From: Pachypanchax playfairii
Taxonomy: Eukaryota; Chordata; Actinopteri; Cyprinodontiformes; Aplocheilidae
Length of the DNA: 64,000 nucleotides
Assembly (NCBI GenBank): GCA_006937955.1
Contig: SSNP01000017.1
Location: forward strand, 4,998,375-5,062,374
Direction: 5' to 3'
Position 1 is the first letter of the stretch. Each line of letters opens with the position of its first letter. Of this stretch, positions 14,056-26,700 are shown piece by piece. Both the position numbers and the translations under genes were made by a program. The notes beneath the pieces are model-generated. The model was given only the letters and a program-made list of their open reading frames with translations. It made no database searches and was not told the DNA's origin.

Positions 14056-15128
14056 TGTCAGGTTCAGTTACCAGGTAGGGGGGGGTTGAGCTGAACTCCA
14101 AAGCGACCCAACTCCAAGACACACACACGAGAACCAGGGATCAGTAAAAGTGAGTTTATTGTACTATATGCACAAGACAACAATGCAGAGAATATGAAAT
14201 GTGCACGATGAAAAACACAGGACTGGAACGGCAGTGGGGTGGAGACTCGATCCTGGAGGAGAGGCTCGTTATTGACATATGAAAACAGCCCGCTGCAGTG
14301 TGCGGGGATAGTGCTTGGATACTCACAGTGACGCGGTGACTGAAGCTGCGTGTGGTGAGATCCAAGGGACACTGCAGCGGGGGTGGTGCTCCAGGAGTCG
14401 AGGCAGTGCGGTGAGGTCCGGGACGCGGTGCTGTCGATGCCTGCGTGGGTCCAGCAGGGGAGGCAGCAGCGCGCTCACCGGAGAGGTGTGGATCCAGAGG
14501 TGACCAGGAACAGACAGGAGCCAGAGGGAGAGAGCCGGTCGCGTAATACCGCAACGGAGCTCTTAACGTCCGTGCCAAGCCAGCGCTCACGAAAGGCGGG
14601 TAACTGACCCCGCAGAGGCACTGGCACCGGAGGATGCTCCAGGGCACGGGTCCGAGAACGGGGGGAGGGAGAGCGGGTCGGAAACCTCACGACCGCTAAA
14701 ACCCCGTAGGAGGTGAGTCCTCTTTCCGGCGGGTTTGGGACCGCGCTGAGGCACTCACGAGCTGGAGGAGCGCTCCAGCGTATGAACTGCAAACGAAGGA
14801 AGGGAGAAGGCAGGTTAGCAGCAACTATTAACACGTCTGTCATGAATTATCCTGGCCACTCTGTACCACGATCAGGTTGTGGAAGAGTACGAACTGGCGC
14901 CTGTCTGTGGTTCTTCCTCTGTTTAAATACCCAGCTCTCCTGAGCTGGGTAACGATCCACACCTGCAACCACTGATGACTGCCACGCCCTGGAACTGACA
15001 ATTAGTGTCACAAGCACCACACTCACCAGCTGCAGAGATCCCCATAGTCACCAGTGAAAACACACAACTACAGTGAAAAAAAGCCATCACCAACATCATC
15101 CCCAAACACAAAATCCCAGACCCTGACA
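14056..15128 (-). mobile_element. Solo LTR of a retroelement (Ty3/gypsy- or ERV-type)
   Basis: The 1073-bp, GC-rich block has inverted ends (left TGTCAGG, right CCTGACA) and is flanked by a perfect 5-bp duplication CACTG (14051-14055 and 15129-15133). Read on the minus strand it has LTR parts in order: U3, a TATA-like TATTTAAA (14929-14922) beside an inverted repeat CCCAGCTC/GAGCTGGG (14930-14949), and AATAAA (14160-14155) about 100 bp before the 3' end. No gag or pol sequence, primer-binding site or second LTR is present, so it is a solo LTR left by LTR-LTR recombination. ORFs inside it are not genes. Superfamily is inferred from end sequence and duplication length only. Confidence 0.88.
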
Positions 15129-15133
15129 CACTG
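15129..15133. repeat. Right target-site duplication CACTG
   Basis: Identical to 14051-14055, directly abutting the LTR end CTGACA. Confidence 0.85.
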
Positions 15134-15231
15134 GACAGTTATAGGATTTCACCTGCAGTGTGCACAAGACTGCTAAACACTGAATGTCTCATGTTGCATG
15201 AAAGGTTGTCTACTGACCTATTTGTAACATT

Positions 15232-15264
<33 letters not shown>

Positions 15265-18200
15265 CTGCACTCAGAGGTTTTAATACATTGACTATTTTGT
15301 CGTTGCTCTGTTGGCTAGAACTTAAATCCAGTCTAGACAATCCAACAGTATATCTCTTTGTAAGCAAAGTTCATTTTTTATGAAAACCATATTGTTCTAG
15401 ACTATCTGAACACGTAACTTCACCTTCAGATTCATGAACTCTATATGTAACAGGAATCAGGTATTAAAAGTTTGAACTGTAACAGAATAAGCCCCCCCCC
15501 TAGTGGCTGTCAGCAGAATAAGTGTTAAGCCCCACCCACTCCATGTAAATTACTGAGACGTTCGTCTGTCTGAAAAAAAAAAAAAAAAAAAAAAAAAACA
15601 CACCTCTGACATTTTTTTATCCAGTTGTTGACTTCTTTCTGCTGTGTTCAAATATTCATTTTTTTTCCTGATGGGTTTAGTTGTAATTAAATAACAGTAA
15701 CTGTGTAATTGCGAGTGAATAGACCTTTTTAGCCTCATGTCCACCTGAGACTCAAAAATCCAAAAACACAACACTGTTGTGCTGGAGAAATTTTGTCCAG
15801 CTTATAATGGAAACGTAAGTATATTCTACAAACTATGTGAAGAACATGTTTTCATTTGCGTTTCATAGTTTTTTCAGATTCATTTCAAAGAACTGAACTG
15901 CCTTTTAGATCGGCTTGATCACCTGAACAGAAGTTCACTATGGTGCTTCCTCCATTATTGACTGGTGTGTATCAGGACTTCCCATGAGTATCGAGCAAAC
16001 AGAGTGGCCTGCAGAGAGATCCAGCTCATCATCTCTCAGCTCTTTACTCTCAATAACAGCATCTATGAGTAAATATTTGACGTGAGATGAGTTTCACATT
16101 ACCAGGAGATCAAAATCTGTTGGCAGATGTGGGAAAGCGATCTTCTTCATTTCAGAGCAGGAAATTCATTGGTCAGTCTTGGACTATTTTTGTGAACCCG
16201 TTTTAATGCAAACACCAAAAAATGAATCCTATTCCACAACAGTAAATAAAAAAACAAAAATTTTTCGTTTAAAAAAATTGTCCTGAAAGGCATTAGTCAC
16301 TCAAAAAAAGACAATTTTAACTCAATGGACGGCCATCTCATTAAAATTTGAAAGGTACGTGAATAACGGCCTTGAGGTGGTTCTGAGGCAGAGAAAAGTG
16401 TGTCAAAAAGAAAAGTTTTCTCAACAAAAAATAAAAAGATTAAATCTCTGACATGTCACTTATTTTAAATAACAAGGAAATTAATTCACAAAAAGCACCT
16501 TTCAGTGGAATAATCAAGGGTTTAGAATGAAAAATGACAATTGAAAATGGCTTTTTCATTTGTAAAATGAAGACTATTTTTTGAATCCACTTATATTACA
16601 CAATAAAGCTTTTAAAACTTGATGAAAAATGCTCTTCACCAGGCTGTCTTTTATTTGCAGCCCATATTGTTTTGTTTTATTTTATCAATATTGGCATTAA
16701 ACATTGAAAACAAGAAGAAAGAAACACAAACTAGAAGGAGGTACACATGTGGTTTAGAGCAATCAATACAGTATAAATCAGAAAGCTAATTCCATCTGTT
16801 GACCAACTGTAGGGGGCCTCTTGTCTCTCGCATTGCTGACTGTGCAGTGAACGAAGCCAAAGTGGACAAACAACAGCGAGCACAACACTCAGTTTTCTGC
16901 ACATTGTTTCCTCTGTTTGTGCATAACTTCTCTGTCCTTGAAGAGGTAGGTTTCTGGTGAGTTGAATAGAATTTCAGAACTTAGTCAAGTCAGTCCATCA
17001 AATAACTCCAGAGGTTTGAGGATTAGTTTTGAATATACCAGGTAGTTCAGAGGAAAATTCTAAAAAAATTCACAGTTTTCCCCTCTAAAGGAAGCAGGAG
17101 CTTATAAAACTGCAGAATGCACCTCACTAATACTGCTTCCTAATTGTCAATCAATTTTATGCACAGCAGAACCAAACATTGCTTTAATTGTGTTTGTATG
17201 AGATTCGCTTGGTATTACACTGGCAAACAGTGCTGAACCACCCACTTCCACTTCACTGATCAAGAAAATAGGGCTGTGTTTTGTTAATAAGAATAGCTCT
17301 GCCACCCTTTGGAAACATTACAGCTCTACTGGATGGAAAATAACCACAAGTTCAAATATTAAAGGAACACTTTTTGACTGATACCTGAAATGTTATCTTT
17401 ATTCAAACTAGATCTTAGTGGACTGATTGAAAGTGAAATTCAAAACTAAAATTATGTTTCAAAGTTTGTACTAACACATCTAAATACTGAGGTGTCAGAT
17501 GTTTTGTAAAATCGATGATGTAAAACTTTTAATCATATCAAAATAAATAATTTGTCTTCAAATCTTGGTTGTCAAAAATGTCATTATACAGCTGATAAAA
17601 AAAATATAAAAGCATTTTTTTTTATGTTTCAGGAAAAGTTATCTTAACCATGTGAAAATTTAAAACTGAAAATTATATTTTGAAAGACACTGTGTTAGGT
17701 TTTAGGTGTGGGATCAGTAGCGTCAGTCCTACAACATGTGGGTTACAATAGAACTGTTTGTCTGTCATGTTTTGTTTGTTGGTTTGATCAAATTCTTGAT
17801 CATTCAAGTCAAAATATATCCTGCAATTTTTAGTCCTTCATGTCTATATCATCTAAGTTTTATGAGTTGTTTTAAAATCCATTCACCTAAACTCTTTAAC
17901 GTTGGGGTAGTTGCTTCCCATAAGCTCCTTAAACAAAACAGGAGAGGATTGGATGAAAAACATGAAGTTCTCTTCAATATGCATTCTTAAATTCTGAGTT
18001 AAAAACAAAATGAAACATTTTAAATTCCTAGGAAACTGAATTGTAAGCAGCACTTTTGAATCCAAGCTGATAACATGGACTGAAATTAAAAAATGCTTCC
18101 TGCTTAATTGGAATTCACAAATGTGTTGAGAAATTATGCAAACCATTTAAACATGTTGTTGCAATTGCTAATAAGGGTACTTTAATGACTTTATTAATAT

Positions 18201-19382
18201 GTTAGGCATTTACAGCTCATGTTCAGTGTTGCTGCTTTCAATTTTCTTTTTTGCTTGAAGAGAATTTAAACTATGTAGACTTTTTAGAGTTCCACATCCT
18301 TGTTTTCCGATAATAGTTTCTCTTGCTGGACTCCTTTCGTCTCAATACCACAATTGAGAAAAATTTCGTCTGCTTTCAAACAAGTAAAGATTAGCATTAA
18401 AGTTAAGCTAAAACCTCACTAGGCTGCCAGTGTTTACAAACGTCCTTCATTCTCGAGTGGCTTTCTAAACCACAACTTCCTCATGTGAATCCCAGAGCCT
18501 CGCATTTTTAAAAATGACACAACAATAACAACTGTTTTTGAGTTTTTGTGCATGTCTAAAACTTTTCTTGATTGCTTCTCAATATAATGTGTGTCAGAAG
18601 TGCACGGAAATGTGAGACTAATTTGGAAGAGGTTGGCATCCAATTTTTAAGTAGAATTAGGGCAAATTGTGAACAAACTGAGACATAATTGAGATTCTTT
18701 ATAACAAAATGCAACAAGGAAATGTGCACAACTGCCTTATGAATGTAATCATTTGTTTGCATTTATGTCAAATGCCTCACTTGATTGTCTGTAAACAAAA
18801 AATGTGGCAAATAGTTGTGCATGTACCAAATTAATTTAAATTCAGCTGAAAATTGTCATATTTTCTGTGAGATTCCCAGTAGGATACCAGCTTGAATTAC
18901 ACAAACTATGCTTGAATGCTCTTTGAAAGTTGCTATTCTGACCATATCCAAACATATTTTCAACTGTTGTATTTAAAGTTTTATTCTGAAATAGAAGGAA
19001 AACATAAAATGGGTAAAACACTAACTAATAAAATCTAGTTCGGTTTTTAGAAATAATACAATGTTTAAATGACTGCAGTTGGTTTAGGTAAGACAGTGTT
19101 AAGATTTCCATCAAACCTGATTTGCTCGAATGATTAGATTTGATACAGTGTGCCGATTTACAAGAGACATGTTAGATTTGTTTAGAGACAGTAGTTTGGG
19201 ATTATCAGTAAAATGCATCACGATCAATAACATAGTTCAACATAGTTAAAACCAAACTCATTCTGACTACTTCACTACTTCAGTTTTTTGATGAGGTAAT
19301 ATTTTACACAAGGTCAGAGAAGTAAAAACTGAGCAAAATTCATCTTTTGGGAACTATAAGGTCCTCCACAAAATTTCATAAT
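15134..19382. other. Non-coding AT-rich sequence
   Basis: It contains the two poly(A) tracts near the left end. No gene was recognised. Confidence 0.5.
15573..15598. repeat. Poly(A) tract
   Basis: Twenty-six A in a row. A second tract of mostly A lies at 15236-15261. No retrocopy body was recognised next to either. Confidence 0.9.
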
Positions 19383-19455
19383 AATCCATTATGAATTATG
19401 GTTGAATTTCCCTTCTGGGATAAATAAAGTATTTTTCATTTCATTTCATTTCATT
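19383..19455 (+). mobile_element. Non-LTR retrotransposon 3' tail with (ATTTC)n
   Basis: AATTTCCCTTCTGGGATAAA then TAAAGTA and a short ATTTC tandem run. This resembles the standard fish LINE tail (AATTTCCC..GGGAT.AATAAAGTAT plus short tandem repeats). Only the tail is recognisable. Confidence 0.65.
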
Positions 19456-20297
19456 ATCTGGTAATTTATTTATTCAAGTTTAGCTCAAAGATTTCACCTT
19501 GTAGTTGGTTTGCTACTGGAAGTGACTAACAGACAGCACATAAAACAATGCAGCAGATTTAATAGTGATTACAAAGAAAACCAAGTAAAAGTTCTGAATT
19601 AAAGCTTTTTTGCAAGCCTAAGGTCTTAAACATAGGATGTCAGTCAGTACGGCAAACGATAGTGAGAAAAGAGTAAAATCCAGGAAAGGAAAAAGGTCAG
19701 AAAAGGGGTGACTGGAAAGCTTGAGATGTATGAGAAAGTTTGACAACTGATATGGAAAAATGGTATGACTATACAGAGAACTGATTAGCAAACCAAACAC
19801 GTAAGAATCTGACAGCACATCACACACCACGCCTCGCAATGTTCATGTTGTATATGATAAGACACTGCTATTCTTTAAAATAAACCTGCTTTTATTGTGC
19901 AGTGGTGAGTGGACTTATGTATTATTAATACTGATTACACCCTTGTCTCAAGCTGAACATCAGATGAAGTTAAGCAGTTAAAAAACTATCCCAGTGGTCC
20001 AGAATGGAGCCGGCTGTGTGGGAGTCTGTTCTGACAACTGGACACACTTTGTGAGAGGAAACATGCATTACCTGTTTTATTCTCTCCAGACAGCCTCATT
20101 ACTCCATTCATCTGTGAAACTAATCCTAAAAATGCCTAAATCATCAACACTGGTTCCTGATAACTACGTCTCTTCACAATGGACTCAAATAAAGTAGTTT
20201 TTCCTGAAATGTATGTTCAGTCAAAGAGGTATTTTACTTGTATATCCAGTTTTAATAACCAGGGACATTTCTACCAGCTTATCATCTATGATGCATT
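19456..20297. other. Non-coding sequence between two repeats
   Basis: Nothing was recognised. Confidence 0.5.
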
Positions 20298-20790
20298 TTT
20301 AGTTCAATTCAATTCACTCTTTTTAAAGAGCAAAAATTCATAGTCTTCTCAAAACCCTATACAGAAATCCAGTTAACAACAGGTTCAGATTCAAAGTCAG
20401 TTATGATTCAGTCCAACTGTAATTTATCAGTTTTGAACAAATCCTATTACACTAATTATGAGAAAGTTTCCTGTCTAAGGAAACCAACAGATTAAATTGA
20501 ATCATCATTTCTTTAATGACCCCAAGCAACATGAGCAGCAAGAACTGGTGACAGCAGGAATGAACAATTCTCTTTTAACAGGAAGAAACCTCCAGAAGAT
20601 GAGTGGCCTTCTGCCTCGCTTGATACGGGTCTGAGAGGACAGGAAAGAGTTACAGATAAACAGATGGATTAGGCCATTTATCATTTTTATCTAGAGAAAC
20701 AGAGTTAAAGTCACTGGCAACAATATTAGTAAATTTAAATATAAAGAATAAAGAGCGTAAGACAGCAGATTGAAGAAATGTTGTCAGTAT
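20298..20790 (-). mobile_element. Dispersed repeat family A, copy 2
   Basis: The minus-strand reading contains GGTTTCTTCCTGTTAAAAGA and an AATTGAATTGAACTAA tail, matching the copies at 12858-13260 and 59080-59450. It shares AGGAAGAAACCTCCAGAA and GTCTGAGAGGACAGGAAAG (plus strand) with copy 1. Diverged and approximate at the ends. Confidence 0.65.
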
Positions 20791-23700
20791 GTCATCCAGC
20801 ATAACTAGCATAACTTCCATAGCTCAGCACACATTATACACATTATACATAATAGCTTCACATTGACTGCATTTTTAACATGTTACCACCACTGAGTGTG
20901 TGAAACAATGCTTGATCTTTGGCTAACAGTGGATAATAGAAATCTTAATAATCTGCATGTTTGATTTGGCCAACATTTCATACTAGATACAGTCCTTCCA
21001 CATTCTGACTTGGGACCAGCACCGGTAGTGTACCGGATACTAGCTCGCTATGACTGGGTTGGACAAGGGACGTTGAACATGGAGCCACTGGGGGAAGGTA
21101 AAAGATGAGGACAACAGACAAGGTTAATGAATGTTGTGAAGTAGGATATGCACAGACTTAGTGGGACAGAAAAGGATGCTGTAAGTGTAAGATGGAGGTA
21201 AAGGGAATAATAAGAAGAAATTAAACCAGTATAGGTTTTAGAGTATGTTTACACCAGTAACGTCCAGCCTTGGACCTCATGGGTCACTATACTGCATTTT
21301 TTTGTTGTTTCCTGCTCCAACACAGCTAATTCATTGGTAGAATTCCTAATGGGTATTTTGGATGTCCTTGAGTTATCCAGAAGCTGTTAATCACCTATAG
21401 ACTTATTAACAACAGAGCATTTAGGAAGCAGACTGCAGAGAGTGTAGCTTATCTCACTTATTATGTCAATACTTTAGGTTTAGGTTTGTTTATGTGTTGT
21501 TTTGCCTTTTCTTATCTTTCAGCTTTAAATTCCTTCTTAATTTTTGCTCCACGTTTATCCGTTAGTTTGCTGTTGACTTTCTACACCTCTAACATCTTAG
21601 TCATAACAAGAAATTTTACCCAGAGAAAAACTGTGAAACAAATGCACAAACTCACCAACAAATCTCAGTTTTCAGTCATCCTACTTGGCAGCGTCACAGT
21701 TTTTTTTTAAGTTTCATGCGATAAATGAAGCATGAAATTGCTTTGTCTTCTTTTCCCTCAATGGAACAAAGTGTGTGAAAATCAACCACCATGAACGTAG
21801 CTACAGATATATTATCCTGTAATGACTGACAGGCATCATGACATGTTGTTTTTTATTTCAACAACAAATACAAAGGGCATTTTCATGACAACATACAGAT
21901 TTTATTTCCCAGAGCCATAGTTTAAATACTGTTTGATGTCATGTTTAGTGATTCAGAAACACTTGTTATATCAAAAAATATTAAGGAGGGAAATCAGTTA
22001 TAACTTAAACCAAACTAAGAAACTTTTTCAATCTGAGGAGAGACATATTTCTGCAGAGAAATGTTGTAGTAAAACTACATGACAGCATTCCAGCATGTAA
22101 AGCTGGTGTTACCTCAGTTGAGTTTAAAGCTTGTGTTTTTTCTGTTTTTTTTTTTTTTACTTGAGAACATTTCTGGTTTCAAAACATTTCCCAACAGTGG
22201 GGTTTGGAATCCTCCACAAACTCTTTAAATTTAACTTAATGATGAAAAAAATAGGTTTAGAAACACAAATGTAACTGTATAGATTTATTTTTGCAGGAGC
22301 ATGAATTTTAGTTGTGCCATCACTAAGATCAAGATTTGTCCTTTCATGAGTTTTATTGAACTTCCAGGATTTTCTAAAGCACTGGAAGAACATATGGTGC
22401 ACACAGCATGTATAATGACCCCCATCAATAATCAAACTGTTCTCCCTGAAACTCATGTAACACTAAAAAACAAGGACTTAGAGGTCTGCAAAAATTATTT
22501 TAGTATATACATGTTTCTGTCATAAACAAGATTGGAATAACTAGACCACATTTTTTTGTGGAAAATGGACTAATGCATCTCCCACTGAGAGAAAAATGAC
22601 TACTTGAGAAGTTCAACTCAATGGATTTTGTTGGGTGCTCAGGAGCAGTATCATGCAATAAGAGGCCATCATGCCAGCAATTTGTAATTTGTATTTAAAT
22701 GTTTTTAATTTTATGTACATGTGTGTTTAGGAAGGTTACAATTTCACCAAACTGTTGTGTTACAGCTTGACTGCAGTATGCAGCTGAATTTCCTTCCGTT
22801 CCTATGCTGACAAAGACTTGTCAGTATAAAAGAATCAGTGGTTTTGTTTTTCTCTTTGTTCCACTCCTCCACGATTCTCCTACATGATTATTTGGGCAGA
22901 AAAGATTGACTTTGTTTTTGGTTAAAGTTTAACACATCTAAGACATGACTATAGGCTTACTGTTAACTTGTGGTGGATGTTTGACATTATTTTCATTTTT
23001 TTTTTCTATTTGAAAAGAGGGATATCACTTTGATCTGTATCTTGTATATCATGTGTTCATGTTGGGTCTTTCATTACCCAGACTTCACTTGGCACTAAAG
23101 CTCGTAAGATAAAGTTATTATGTTTGTTTGTCAACTGTAAGTCAATCAAATATAGTTAGGTGACAAAATCTTATTCAAAGGCATGATGGTGACTACAGCA
23201 GAGTTTTTGTGAATTAAAATTTACCTTAACAGTGTCATTACTGGCCCTCTCTCTAAATATACCTTCATTGACTTTCACCTTACATTGTGTATTGTTACTA
23301 TATCTGCCCTATGTATTTATTTATTTTCCAGTTGATGAACTATCCATGAACTGGTCCTGGAGACATCAGGGTGCTACAAAAATAAACAATGCAGCCTTAG
23401 CGTTTGCTACGATATTTGGTATTTGGCTTTACAATGAACCACAACTTTCCGTCAGGTCCTATGAGGCTGGGCAAAAGATTTAAGGTGCTAAACTTTGTAA
23501 CACAATATTAACTCTAAAAAAACAAATTGTTTATGTAAGAGGTTAAAGTGCAAAACTTTTTCTATTTTATGTTGCTTTGAAATTGCAGTAGGCGACCAGT
23601 TGCATACCTTCATAATGCTTTTGCATAATTACACAGTAAATTATTTTTTTTCAATAAGTCTATTATGAAATAGTATTTAAAATTGGTATTGTTTATGACA

Positions 23701-26700
23701 GCTCCTATGAATGCTTTGGACAATGTCTTTGCTGTTCCTACAGATCAATGAAAAATATTTTTTCACAGTTGGACACGGTTAACTTTAACTAATCAACTTA
23801 CTTGTACTAATTCTATTACTGAGGACATAATAGCATTACTTTCAGATCACACAGTCAACTAACATTACAATAAATTACAAATGTGGTTCAACTGTATAAT
23901 TATTTTAAGCAGTTAAATGTGAATGAACTATTTTAATTTAAATAGCGGTAACAAACTTAGACAAAGACAAACAAACATGATTTTTTTCCAGTCTAATGTA
24001 AACGAAATGTTTTGGTTAACCATGTATTAAATAATCAAAACCAGTAGTACCATTATGTCAGTTTATCTTATTCTGATCATGTGTGACTGAGGCTGACAGG
24101 ATTATGTTAATTCAACAAACTGTTTTTTTTCGGTGTATAAAAAATCCTGCATAACACATGGGGTGTTTCAGTACTACAACCTTCTTGCAAACCTCTATTA
24201 AAATGCATTCTAAATCCAAGTTATGCCCAGAGAGCAACAATAATGTTGTTAAAAGTTTAATTTGTAAATTATTTGTAAAAGTCAATTTCCTGAAAGATAA
24301 GCATTTATTGAATGTATAACAAAAACCTGTCAGGTTTACCTGCATGTTCAACTGACATCAGACACAGCCTGTATGATTAGAGCTTTTAATGCTGTTTTCA
24401 CAGCCATTGGATAAAAGCCAAATTTAACATATTTCATGCAGCTGATCATGCAAAAATTTCACAAAAATCCTAATCCCCACTGTACAACTTATTAGCAAAA
24501 GAAACAAACAGAAATGTGTTATCATTACTATTCTAGATATAGGGGTGTTGAGAATATTTTACGGAGGATTCAGCACTCCTTAAATAGATCTAACCCTTTC
24601 TATGGTTATGAAGATATACATTTTTTGACATTCATATTTTTTTTCTAGGAAAGCAGGTTAAAATTATCACCTCCAGAGGGTTAGTCAGTAAGGTTATCAT
24701 ATTCCTAAAAAAAAGGCTTCCAGCAATAAATGCTGTCATCGTCTCCTGCACCACAGAGAATTCAGGCTTGTCATATTCTGGCCACATTGTCTCTGTAGTG
24801 GCTCATACTAGGCCACAGCTGTCTGCATGTTCATTTTTCTGTGAATTTTTTGTTCATATTTCATAGTTTCCTCCTAGCTCGGAGTTCATATGTTAGCTGG
24901 GAAAGACTCTCTCTTTAAGATGTAGCTTTGTCAGTCAGATGCCAGAAACGAGTCAGTAGATTAAGTCATTGCTGTGACTGGAAAACACACCAGTCCTGCA
25001 TGAACAGATATGAGTTTCTGTTGGCTCCTGCAAACCAATCTGAGGCCCAATTCTGCAGCTGTACCTAAAGTTTTATCATGCACCTTTAAATAGATACCAT
25101 TTAAGTGAAATTGCTTCTCCCTTTACAACATGTTATCAGGTTAAATTATCAGCATCCTGGATGCTTTTCTTTTCATTTAGTCTTTAAAAAAACAGCAAAT
25201 ATTACACCAAGCACTTTTTGTATATATTCTTAATTAAAGATCTTCATTAATCCTATGCACTTTTATAAATTAGAAGTTTGGAACAAAAACTTTGAATTTT
25301 CTCTGATTAGAAGATGTTCCAGAACAAAAGAAAGTATTTTAAAGTATCTGTAGAAACCCTTTGCTCTGTACTCAGTGGTAAATTATGTGTCTTCCTGTTA
25401 TCCAGTGTTCAATCATCATTTCTGAACTTTGACTGTGGAGAGAGTCTGTCTTTAAAATGAATCCAGGGACAGCAAGGAGCATGACATGCTCATTACTACT
25501 AACTAGAGGTTAAAAGAGGCAGTCATGCAGTGCGCTCTCAGCTCTGAGCAGAGCGCCGAGCCAATGTTTAACCATAGAGACGTGGACAAGTGCTGAGAAA
25601 GAAGCTGTAGTGTTCGTGAAAACCTGGGGATGTGAGTGCCTCTTTAATTGTGGTTTTATGCCTAAAGCTACAGGCCTAGCAAGTGTTTGGATCTTGATGA
25701 CGACACCACTGGGTTCTCCGTTCAGTAGCGTTGTTGAGCAGAGCAGCACGGGGAGCCTGTGGCAAAGAACCATTTGTGACCTGCAGTGATATCAGTGGTC
25801 TAACGTACAACACATGAAGCTCAAAAACCTGGATGTCAAATATTCTTCAGTGGCTAAGGATGAGTGAGTTTCTGAAGTCCTTTTCTTCTCTTTTCATGTC
25901 ACTGTTTCTGAACTGTTAATATATTTTACCTCAGAGACCTTCAGCTGACTCAGGGTGAATTTGTTCTCGGAGTCTCGGAGAAGAACAAAAATCTTTTATT
26001 CCTTGAGTTTGAGGTCTGAAGCTTAGACGCCACAATAGATTTTTTTATGGGGAAAATCCCACAAACTGTCTGTACCAGTTGAGCTGTAAACTCAACAGCT
26101 ACAGCAAGCAAAGCTGGCTGGCGATCTACACAGCATGCCAAATAAGAAAAGCTGTAAATACAGTGCAATCAAAAAAAAAAGTCTGCAGTCTTACTGACAT
26201 CTGTGGTTGTTGGCCTAGCTAAGATTTTATGACAGTGGCTGGCATTTTAAAATGAAAATATACTCACAACAGAAAAGAAAGGTGGTGGACAGTAGGGTTG
26301 TGTATCTGCCTCTGATCTGTCACCAGTGTGATATGCACTTTAATACATTTCCAACAATTCATTAAAAATGGATAAGAAGAAAAAAAAAGGTTTCAGCAAA
26401 ATAAGATTCAGTCCCAATTCAGAATACATTAAGATTCATGATGAAATTATTTATCACATTCAGATTTAACACAAACAATTAGACAAAGCAGAGGAACAAC
26501 TCCAAGTCAATTAACAACACTATTTTAAAAATACCTATATTTTTAAATTTAACTCTCTCGAGCAGGTCCTGTCTTAAAATAAAATACACATTCATTAACA
26601 CAACACAGGAATTATGTCAAATACAAAATAAAAAACCTGCCAGACAGCTGATGTATTTAACGTTGTTTCAGAAACTCAGCACCAAAATGTATTATACTAA

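Noticed and set aside
14064..14943. Several Pro/Arg/Ser-rich ORFs up to 163 codons on both strands
   Set aside because: They lie wholly inside the GC-rich solo LTR, where long chance ORFs are expected; no family motif is present.
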